64,000 bases of DNA from Rhodococcus rhodnii (GTDB taxonomy: Bacteria; Actinomycetota; Actinomycetes; Mycobacteriales; Pseudonocardiaceae): contig JOAA01000006.1 in assembly GCA_000720375.1 (NCBI GenBank), positions 297,251 to 361,250 of the forward strand, written 5' to 3'. Made by a program: the position numbers and the translations under genes. Under the pieces are notes generated by a model. That model was not told the DNA's origin. It worked only from the letters and a program-made list of their open reading frames with translations, and ran no database searches. Below are positions 53,653-60,769 of the stretch, in pieces; within the stretch, counting starts at the first letter, position 1, and each line of letters opens with the position of its first letter.

Positions 53653-54972
53653 GTGGTTCCCCGGCTGTCCAGATCGACGTATCCCGCGGCCTCGCCCCGG
53701 GCCGGTATCGGCATTGTCCACTTGGGACTGGGCGCCTTCCACCGGGCGCACCAGGCGGTGTTCACCCAGGAGGCGATGCTCGCCGAGCCCGGAGACTGGG
53801 CGATCTGCGCCGTCGGCCAGCGCAACCCGGCCGTCCGCGACGCCATGTCCACACAGGACTGCCTGTTCACGGTGACCGAGCGCGACGCCGAGCACGAGGA
53901 CCTGCGAGTGGTGGACAGCGTGCGCGATGTCCTGCTGGCGTCCGAGCAACCGGACCAAGTCACCGCGGCACTGGCCGACCCGGCCACCCGGATCGTCACC
54001 ATCACGGTGACCGAGGCAGGGTATCGCCACGACCCGGCCACCGGGCGGTTACGTGCCGACGACCCGGAAGTCGCCGCCGATGTGGCCGGCCGACCACCGC
54101 GGACGGTCATCGGCCAACTGATACGTGGCCTGAAAGCACGTGAACACAGCGGGCTGACGGTCGTGCCCTGCGACAACTTGCCGGACAACGGCCGGTTGGT
54201 CGCGGGACTGTTGCGGGATTTCTGCGTGTTGTCAGGGCAACCCGAACTGGCTGAACGGATCGCCGAACAGGTGCGGTGTCCGTCCACAGTGGTCGATCAG
54301 ATCGTGCCCGCCACGACTGACGCGGACATCGCCAACGTGGCTTCACTCCTGGGCCTGCTGGACCGCGCCGCGGTCGTCGGCGAGACGTACCGGCAATGGG
54401 TGATCGAGGACGATTTCGCCGCAGGCAGACCCGCCTGGGACAAGGCGGGTGTGCGGTTGGTCGCCGACATAACACCCCACCAGGCGGCCAAACTTCGTCT
54501 GGTGAACGGCACCCACTCCGCCTTGACCTACCTCGGGCTGCTCGCAGGCTGCACGAGCACGGCCGAAGTGGCGACTCGCCCGGAGTTCGCCCGGTACGCC
54601 GAGCGCTTGATCCGCGAGGAAACCGGAGCGTCCCTGGCCCGCTTCGGGATTCCGGTCGACATCGATGGTTTGCTGAAGCGCCTGGCGAATCCGCGGATCA
54701 CGCACCGCCTGGCTCAGATCGCCGCGGACGGTGTGCGCAAGCTTCCGCAACGTCTGCTCGACCCCGCTGCCGAACTTCTCGAATCGGGTGCGGAGCCGAG
54801 GATGATCTGTCTCGCCTTGGCCGGTTTCCTGCGTCACGAGCGTGAGACACCCGACTGCCTGTTCGCCGCACGCCCCGCGTTGCGGGATTCCCGCGTGTTC
54901 GGCGAACTGCTCACCGACGCCATGCACCAGCTCGACCGGAACGGTGTGCTGACAACGTTGAGGGGAATCTGA
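53653..54972 (+). CDS. Mannitol dehydrogenase-family oxidoreductase (polyol or uronate)
   Basis: 439-residue long-chain dehydrogenase of the mannitol 2-dehydrogenase / fructuronate reductase family. The nucleotide-binding start is GLGAFHRAHQAVF, the catalytic signature K-x4-N-x2-H appears as KLRLVNGTH near residue 279, and VDQIVPATT follows the family pattern. It would oxidise a sugar alcohol or reduce a keto-uronate with NAD. With the Ldh2-type enzyme and MHS transporter it suggests catabolism of a sugar acid or polyol. The start is GTG 53653, six bases after the transporter stop, with no obvious ribosome-binding site; a start a few codons further in is possible. Confidence 0.9.
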   Translation: MVPRLSRSTYPAASPRAGIGIVHLGLGAFHRAHQAVFTQEAMLAEPGDWAICAVGQRNPAVRDAMSTQDCLFTVTERDAEHEDLRVVDSVRDVLLASEQPDQVTAALADPATRIVTITVTEAGYRHDPATGRLRADDPEVAADVAGRPPRTVIGQLIRGLKAREHSGLTVVPCDNLPDNGRLVAGLLRDFCVLSGQPELAERIAEQVRCPSTVVDQIVPATTDADIANVASLLGLLDRAAVVGETYRQWVIEDDFAAGRPAWDKAGVRLVADITPHQAAKLRLVNGTHSALTYLGLLAGCTSTAEVATRPEFARYAERLIREETGASLARFGIPVDIDGLLKRLANPRITHRLAQIAADGVRKLPQRLLDPAAELLESGAEPRMICLALAGFLRHERETPDCLFAARPALRDSRVFGELLTDAMHQLDRNGVLTTLRGI

Positions 54973-54977
54973 ACGGG

Positions 54978-55106
54978 ATGCGCGTGAAGGACACAGTGGC
55001 CGTGGTGACCGGCGGCGGTACGGGCATCGGCCGCGCGATCGCACTCGCCCTCGCCGAAGCCGGCGCCCAAGCCATCGTCGACGGCGGGAAACACGTACGG
55101 TACTGA
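54978..55106 (+). pseudogene. Truncated short-chain dehydrogenase (first 42 residues)
   Basis: The ATG at 54978, five bases after the mannitol-dehydrogenase stop, opens an ORF reading MRVKDTVAVVTGGGTGIGRA, the standard cofactor-binding start of an SDR enzyme (TGGGTGIG). The frame ends at 55106 after 42 residues, where SDRs are about 250. The SDR similarity stops around IVDGG, and what follows is unrelated. It is the stub of a fourth operon gene lost by deletion. Confidence 0.85.
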
Positions 55107-55116
55107 TCCGGGCCGA

Positions 55117-55132
55117 CTTCTGTGGTCAGAAG
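55117..55132. terminator. Small hairpin between convergent genes
   Basis: CTTCTG-TGGT-CAGAAG, a 6-bp stem in the 28-bp gap between the SDR stub and the convergent hypothetical gene. It is short and not GC-rich; termination is a guess from position. Confidence 0.3.
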
Positions 55133-55134
55133 CA

Positions 55135-55476
55135 TCAGCTGGAGAACCTCTTCGCCAGGTCCCGGAGCCGTTCCACCGCCTCGGCCACCTGGTCCTCGGT
55201 GATGTTCAGGCCGGACATCGCGCCTTGGCCCAGGCGCTCGAACTGATCGGCGAAGCGCAGGTACTCCCGGTGAGCATGGTCCCTGCAGGCTAGGCAGGTG
55301 ACGCTTTCCGGACGATGCGAGGTCATCGCGTAGGGCACCTGGATTCCGCAGCCGGTGGTGACGACGCTCGGCGCGTCGGTCACGCGGCCCAGCATCGACG
55401 AGATCATGTTGCGGACAGTGGGTCCGGCTTCCAGCACCTTCTGCTCGACGTGGATATGCGGATCGGTCTCGCTCAT
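55135..55476 (-). CDS. Conserved-looking hypothetical protein, 113 residues
   Basis: Cytoplasmic protein with no signal peptide or membrane segment. It has three Cys residues, two as CLAC in SVTCLACRDHAHREYL, with nearby His residues; a zinc or metal site is possible. The C-terminal third is predicted helical (EDQVAEAVERLRDLAKRF). I recognise no family. ATG 55476 follows GGAGACAG. It is convergent with the catabolic operon and divergent from the RibD-like gene at 55591. Confidence 0.65.
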   Translation of the reverse strand: MSETDPHIHVEQKVLEAGPTVRNMISSMLGRVTDAPSVVTTGCGIQVPYAMTSHRPESVTCLACRDHAHREYLRFADQFERLGQGAMSGLNITEDQVAEAVERLRDLAKRFSS

Positions 55477-55590
55477 CTGTCTCCGCCCGCTCGTCCGAGT
55501 ATTTCCGTAGCCAGGCTATCGACAGCGATGAGTTTCTGCCGTCTCGTGAGTCTGCATGGCGCGAAGGTCCCCACAAGCAGGAGGAACACT

Positions 55591-56199
55591 ATGGCCACGG
55601 TGAACTGCAACATCACGATCTCGGCCGACGGGTACTCGGCCGGGCACAACCAGACCGAGCAACGCCCGTTCGGCGACGACGGCGGCGACGGCACGGGCGA
55701 CAAGCTGCACGCCTGGATGTTCGACTCTCCCGAGGAGAACCAGGCCGAGATCGACCAGATGACCGCCGCCACAGCATTCATCATGGGGCGCAACATGTTC
55801 GGCCCTGTGCGTGGTGAGTGGGATCGGCCGTGGAACGGCTGGTGGGGAGACAATCCGCCGTTCCACGGCCCGGTGTTCGTGCTCACCCACCACGAACGCG
55901 ACCCGCAGCCGATGGACGGCGGCACCACGTATCACTTCGTCACCGACGGAATCGAGTCGGCACTGGAGCAGGCACGTGCGGCGGCCGGCGACGGCGAAGT
56001 CACCATCCTGGGCGGCGCGACCACCATCAACCAGTACCTCGCCGCCGGCCTGATCGACGAGGTGCGGCTGCACATCGTGCCGTTCACGCTCGGCGCGGGC
56101 ACACGGCTGTTCGAGGGCGTCCCGCCGCTGAAGCTCGAGCAAGTGAAGTCGCGGGCCACGACCTCGGTCACGCACGTGACCTACCGGGTGCTTTCCTGA
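55591..56199 (+). CDS. RibD C-terminal / dihydrofolate-reductase-like protein
   Basis: 202-residue member of the RibD-C/DHFR-like family: ISADGYSAGHNQTEQRPFG near the start, FIMGRNMFGPVRG, VTILGGATTINQYLAAGLID and HIVPFTLGAGTRLFEG. The glycine-rich GGAT stretch is the expected nucleotide-binding loop. The substrate is unknown. It is only distantly similar to the family member at 44,875. The start at 55591 is fixed by AGGAGG six bases upstream. It ends six bases from the end of the convergent STAND gene. Confidence 0.87.
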   Translation: MATVNCNITISADGYSAGHNQTEQRPFGDDGGDGTGDKLHAWMFDSPEENQAEIDQMTAATAFIMGRNMFGPVRGEWDRPWNGWWGDNPPFHGPVFVLTHHERDPQPMDGGTTYHFVTDGIESALEQARAAAGDGEVTILGGATTINQYLAAGLIDEVRLHIVPFTLGAGTRLFEGVPPLKLEQVKSRATTSVTHVTYRVLS

Positions 56200-56205
56200 G
56201 CGGAC

Positions 56206-59200
56206 TCACGTTCCGGCACATACCTTCATCCGCGGCCACGTCGGCAAATACCTGCGCCACTCATCGTCGGACAGCTCAGAACCGGTGGCCGCACACACTT
56301 GGCCGGCAAGACGTGTGACGTCGGTGGTCCACAGCAGGACGTTGCCGGTGACACCACCGGTCACCAGGCCGTCGGGGGTATAGGCGACGCCCGCGAGGCC
56401 GGTGCTCGCGCTGAGGACCGTCGTCGTCGACCGGTTCGCCGTGTCCCACAGTCGAACCGTTTTGTCCAGAGATGTGCTGGCCAGCTCGCGGCCGTCCGGT
56501 GAGATAGCCAGTTTGAGGACTTCGCCGGTGTGGCCTTCCAGCGTGGCGATCAGCGTGCGGCTGGCGACATCCCATAGGCGGACGGTCTTGTCGTCGCCCG
56601 CGCTGGCCAGAAGCTTGCCGTCAGGGCTGAACACGACATCGCGCACCACGCTTGTGTGGCCTGTCAACGGTTCCCCGATTGGGCTTCGAGAGGGCACGTC
56701 CCACAGACGGATCGTCTTGTCGTTGGCGGCGGTCGCCAGGCTGCGGCCGTCGGGGCTGAACGCGATCCCGGTCACGGAGTTCGTGTGTCCGGTGAGCGGA
56801 GGACCGAAGGGCGCGCGAGTGGCTACGTTCCACAACCGAACGGTCATGTCCATGCCCGCGGTGGCCACGAAGTGCCCATCGGGACTGAACGCCAGGCCAC
56901 GGACCCAGTCGACATGCCCAGTAAGGGGCGAGCCGATCGGCGCGCGGTTGGCGGCGTCCCACAGCCGCAGAGTTCCGTCCCAGCTACCGGTCGCCAGGAT
57001 CCCGCCCTGCGGGCTGAACGCCATCGAGCGGACTTCGGCGGTGTGCCCGGTGAGTGGCGCGACGAGTTCTCTGTGTGTGGAGGTCTCCCACAGTCGCACC
57101 TTCCGGTCGTCCGCTCCGGTACCGAGGACGCGGCCTTCGGGGCTCAGCGCCACGGCGTAGACGGCGTCGGCGTGCGCGGGCACAAGGGTTCCCCGCAGTG
57201 ACCAGACGAGTGTCGAGCTGTCCGAGTCGCCGCCTGCGAGCGCGGAACCGTCCGGGCTGAACGCGATATTGAAGACGCTGCTCGTGGACCCGATGAGCGC
57301 GGTGCCCTGCTGCCGTCGGCTGGTGGTGTCCCAGATCCGCACCGTCTTGTCCCAGCTGCTGGTGGCCAAAGTCCGACCGTCAGGGCTGAACGCGACGCCG
57401 TAGGTGACGTTGGTGTGCCCGGTCAACGGATCGCCAATCGGGGCCCGGGTCGCCACATTCCACAGCCGCACAGTCTTGTCACCGCTGGTCGACGCGAGGA
57501 TCTGGCCGTCAGGGCTGAACGCGACGCCGTTGGTCACGCTGGTGTGCCCGGTCAACGGATCGCCAATCGGAGCTCGGGTCGCCACATTCCACAGCCGCAC
57601 CGTCTTGTCGTTGCTCGACGTGGCCGCCGTGACGCCGTCCGGGCTGAGCGCGACTGCGGTGATCGGGCCCTTATGCCCGACCATCGGCTCACCGATCGGC
57701 GTTCGGCTGGTGATGTCCCACGTTCGGACGGTGCCGTCGGCGCTGCCCGTGACGAGCAACCGCCCGTCGGAGCTGAAAGCGATGCTGGTGACGGTGTTCG
57801 TGTGCCCGGACATGGGCTCACCGATCGGTCTGTGACGCGCGACGTCCCACAGCCTTACAGTCCGGTCAGCGGACGCTGTTGCCAAGGTCGTCCCGTCGGG
57901 ACTGAAAGCCAACCCGTTCACCATGCCGGTGTGACCGGTCAATGGGTTGCCGAGCGGTTGGCGGGACGCGATGTCCCATAAGCGCACGCTCGAGTCTCCA
58001 GCCGCCGTGGCCAGGACGCGGCCGTCCGGGCTGAACGCCACATCGCGCACCTCACCGGTGTGACCGAGCAGCCGAGTGGGCAACGGATAGGCCTGGACGC
58101 TGAGCAGACTGTCCCGAGTGGCCGGGACGTCCGGCGCGATCTGCCACGCGATGAGGCTGAGTTGCGCGGCCCGCAGCGGATCGATTTCCCGCAGCGCGGT
58201 GGCCTCGGCGACAAGCTGGCGTGCGACCGCCACCCGGTGTTGGTCACGGGCTTCGTTGCGCTGCTGCCACGTGATGACGGAGGCAGCGGCGAGCACCGCC
58301 ACCACCGCTGCCGTGGCCACTCGCAGGCGGAGCGTGCGCTGTTTGCGGGATCGGATCTGCTTGTCTCGCAACAGGGTTGCCGCATCGAGAAACTCTCGTT
58401 CGTCGGCGTTGAGAGCCGACGCGCGGTGCGTCTGATCGGCCCACGCGATCGCCTGATCGAGTTGCGTGGCCTGGTAGAGCAACCCCGGGTCACGTCCGGA
58501 TGACTGCCAGAGCTGGGTCGCATCGGTGATCCGACGGTGCAGCAGCACGCCCTCGCGGTCGTCGGTGAGCCAGCGGCGCAACCGGGGCCAGGCGCGGATC
58601 AAGGCCTCGTGCGCGACCTCGACGCTGTCGGTGCCGATGACGACGAGCCGGGCAGCGGCGAGCTTGTCCAGCACCCGGGTCACGGTGCTCGAATCGCCAA
58701 CGGTGGCCAGTTCGCCGTGGCGCGCGCGGCGCCGGGTGTCTTCGGTGCCGTCGCCGAGCGCGGTCAGACGCAGGAAGATCCGATGAGCCACCTCTTGTTC
58801 CGCAGCATCGAACTCGGCGTAGAGGCGCTCGGCGGTCTGAGCGAGCGCGCCGTGTACGCCGCCGCACACGTGATAACCCGCTTTGGTCATGGTGCTGTTG
58901 CGCCTGTGCCGCCAGGTTTCCAGCAGTGCGTGTGACAGCAGCGGCAACCCGCCGGGTTCGTCGGCGATGTCGGCGATCATGGTGGCGACGAGTTCCCGCT
59001 CGACAGTCAACCCGGCCATCGCGGCGGGCCCGGTGATCGCGGACCGCAGCTCGTCCTTGGTCATCGGGCCGACCAGCACCTGTGCGCCTTCGCCCAGCGT
59101 CTTCAGCAGGCCAGGGTGGGTCGCGCAGTGCCCGTAGAAGTCTGCGCGGACGCCCAAGACGACGTGCACCATCCCGTCGGGGCTGCGGGCGGCGTCCAGC

Positions 59201-59931
59201 AGGGCATCGATGAACTCGACCCGTTCGTCCGGGTTCGGACACAGGGTGAACAATTCCTCGAACTGGTCGACGACCAGCAGAACCCGAGGGTGGTGCGCGT
59301 GGTGCAGCGCCCGGCCGAGCCAGCCCGGTTCGCTGCGGTCAGGTTCGGTGCCGCACAGTTCCGTGACGGCGTGGGCGAGTTCTCGCAGCGGCTGACTGGT
59401 GGGGGTCAACAGAACGCAGGTCCACTGGTTCCCGGAGAACGCGGAGTGCGTGCGTGTCGCTGGGATGAGGCCCGCTCGGATCAAAGACGACTTCCCGCTG
59501 CCCGACGCTCCGAACACCGCGACGACCGGCGTCTGGGCGACCTTGTGCACGACATGCTCGACCAAGCTGTCGCGACCGAAGTACCGGTCGGCGTCGTCGG
59601 GCTGAAACGCGGCCAACCCAAGGTAAGGCGACGCGTCGGGGTCAGCCGAGTCCCCGTTGGCGAGTGCCAGTTCCTCAGCAAGCTCCCGCCAGCGCGTCTC
59701 CCATACCTGCCGATCGCCGCCGCAGGCCTGCACGTACGCCAACGTGACCGCCAGCGACGGCAATGTCTGCCCACCCGCGGCCTCGGCCAACGCTGTTATC
59801 GAATAGTGCGCGCGTCTGGACAATTCCCGATAACCAGGTTGTCCGGCCACCGAACGCAATTGCCGCAGCTCGAACGCGAAACGCTGTAATGATCCCGCAT
59901 CTGGATCCAGCGGACGTTCACGCCTGCCCAT
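56206..59931 (-). CDS. STAND NTPase with N-terminal HTH and 14 WD40 repeats
   Basis: 1241-residue signalling ATPase. An N-terminal helix-turn-helix-like region (about 10-90) is followed by a P-loop NTPase of the nSTAND1 type: Walker A GASGSGKSS at 141-149 and Walker B VLLVVDQFEELFT at 217-229. A single hydrophobic segment lies near 530-550 (ATAAVVAVLAAASVITW), then 14 WD40 repeats from about 619 to the C-terminus, enough for two seven-bladed propellers. Repeats share GHTxxVxxVAFSPDG...VRLWD; blades 4-6 are the most alike. Such proteins are switches triggered by ligand binding to the propeller; in bacteria some STAND proteins act in phage defence, others in development. The role here is unknown. 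ATG 59931 follows AGGGGGC. Confidence 0.92.
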   Translation of the reverse strand: MGRRERPLDPDAGSLQRFAFELRQLRSVAGQPGYRELSRRAHYSITALAEAAGGQTLPSLAVTLAYVQACGGDRQVWETRWRELAEELALANGDSADPDASPYLGLAAFQPDDADRYFGRDSLVEHVVHKVAQTPVVAVFGASGSGKSSLIRAGLIPATRTHSAFSGNQWTCVLLTPTSQPLRELAHAVTELCGTEPDRSEPGWLGRALHHAHHPRVLLVVDQFEELFTLCPNPDERVEFIDALLDAARSPDGMVHVVLGVRADFYGHCATHPGLLKTLGEGAQVLVGPMTKDELRSAITGPAAMAGLTVERELVATMIADIADEPGGLPLLSHALLETWRHRRNSTMTKAGYHVCGGVHGALAQTAERLYAEFDAAEQEVAHRIFLRLTALGDGTEDTRRRARHGELATVGDSSTVTRVLDKLAAARLVVIGTDSVEVAHEALIRAWPRLRRWLTDDREGVLLHRRITDATQLWQSSGRDPGLLYQATQLDQAIAWADQTHRASALNADEREFLDAATLLRDKQIRSRKQRTLRLRVATAAVVAVLAAASVITWQQRNEARDQHRVAVARQLVAEATALREIDPLRAAQLSLIAWQIAPDVPATRDSLLSVQAYPLPTRLLGHTGEVRDVAFSPDGRVLATAAGDSSVRLWDIASRQPLGNPLTGHTGMVNGLAFSPDGTTLATASADRTVRLWDVARHRPIGEPMSGHTNTVTSIAFSSDGRLLVTGSADGTVRTWDITSRTPIGEPMVGHKGPITAVALSPDGVTAATSSNDKTVRLWNVATRAPIGDPLTGHTSVTNGVAFSPDGQILASTSGDKTVRLWNVATRAPIGDPLTGHTNVTYGVAFSPDGRTLATSSWDKTVRIWDTTSRRQQGTALIGSTSSVFNIAFSPDGSALAGGDSDSSTLVWSLRGTLVPAHADAVYAVALSPEGRVLGTGADDRKVRLWETSTHRELVAPLTGHTAEVRSMAFSPQGGILATGSWDGTLRLWDAANRAPIGSPLTGHVDWVRGLAFSPDGHFVATAGMDMTVRLWNVATRAPFGPPLTGHTNSVTGIAFSPDGRSLATAANDKTIRLWDVPSRSPIGEPLTGHTSVVRDVVFSPDGKLLASAGDDKTVRLWDVASRTLIATLEGHTGEVLKLAISPDGRELASTSLDKTVRLWDTANRSTTTVLSASTGLAGVAYTPDGLVTGGVTGNVLLWTTDVTRLAGQVCAATGSELSDDEWRRYLPTWPRMKVCAGT

Positions 59932-60276
59932 GCCCCCTACCTTCCATGGTCCGCCGAATGTCCGCAGAAATCCCCAACCGCGCCGACCTGTGCATCGGCC
60001 TCGGCCACCGAACCGTCACACCAGACAACCTAGTTGTCCGACGCACAGACGGGCACTGAACAACTTGTGCACATACCGCAAATCTTCTGACGTGCATGAA
60101 GACCGCCACCGAGGGGCCTCGCCCCCGCTTGCCCTTTCGCCCGGGTTTGTTTGTTCAGCGGTCTGGACCGCTGTCCACGGGACCTTCGGGTGCTAGATAT
60201 GACACCGCCGCCGGAAAGAAGATCAGCCTTGGTCGCGCGGCGCTTGCAGTTCCATTGCGTCCTAGATGGGGAGACA
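59932..60276. other. 345-bp divergent spacer
   Basis: Lies between the STAND gene (minus) and the small secreted protein (plus). It must hold both promoters. I see no gene, strong palindrome or RNA signature in it. Confidence 0.5.
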
Positions 60277-60717
60277 ATGAGTTTCTTAGAACTCAAAGCG
60301 GTTCGACGCGTCACTTCGCTCGTAATGGCGGTCGCCGGAACGATCGGGCTCTCGCTCGTGAACGCTCAGCCCGCGCACGCCGATGCCGGCGCCTGGGGCA
60401 ACATCGACAACCGCCTGCCTGCCGCATGGCCGGTGAAGATCGCGGAGTTCGGCACGGGTGGCAGTCACCGTTGCTCGACCAGGAACGCGGGTTCGTTCAC
60501 CTGTCGCGAGTACTGGCTGCCCTCTGGCAAGAGTGACTCCGACCTGCGCGGCTACTGGTTCGACACCGACGGATTTCAGGTGGAGAACGTCTCCCGGTAC
60601 TACGTCAGCTCGTACGGCTGGGTCCCTGGCGACGTGTGGTTCAAGATCGAGGACTACCACGAGGTTCGCTGCACCGTGGTCGGCGGCGCGCCGTACTGCC
60701 AGGTCGACATTCTCTGA
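60277..60717 (+). CDS. Small secreted protein with four-Cys mature domain
   Basis: 146-residue exported protein. The signal peptide (VTSLVMAVAGTIGLSLVNAQ) has a probable cleavage site after PAHA, about residue 35. The mature part is rich in Trp, Tyr and Gly and has four Cys (SHRCSTR, FTCREY, VRCTVV, PYCQVD) that could form two disulfides. I recognise no enzyme family. ATG 60277 is preceded by GGGGAGACA; a longer frame from 60151 lacks a site and would bury the signal sequence. A bidirectional terminator follows. Confidence 0.75.
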   Translation: MSFLELKAVRRVTSLVMAVAGTIGLSLVNAQPAHADAGAWGNIDNRLPAAWPVKIAEFGTGGSHRCSTRNAGSFTCREYWLPSGKSDSDLRGYWFDTDGFQVENVSRYYVSSYGWVPGDVWFKIEDYHEVRCTVVGGAPYCQVDIL

Positions 60718-60720
60718 CCG

Positions 60721-60762
60721 CCGGACCAGCATCCCGTCCACCTCGGGCGGGATGCTGGCCGG
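60721..60762. terminator. Bidirectional terminator between convergent genes
   Basis: CCGG(A)CCAGCATCCCG pairs with CGGGATGCTGGCCGG: an 11-bp perfect inner stem plus a 4-bp outer stem with one bulged A. It begins three bases after the secreted-protein stop and ends seven bases before the stop of the convergent gene, so it can serve both. Confidence 0.8.
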
Positions 60763-60769
60763 TCAGGCG

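Noticed and set aside
51302..54972. The dehydrogenase-transporter operon as part of the antibiotic cluster
   Set aside because: It lies 9 kb beyond the StrR gene, on the other strand, behind its own IclR regulator, and has no role in glycopeptide biosynthesis.
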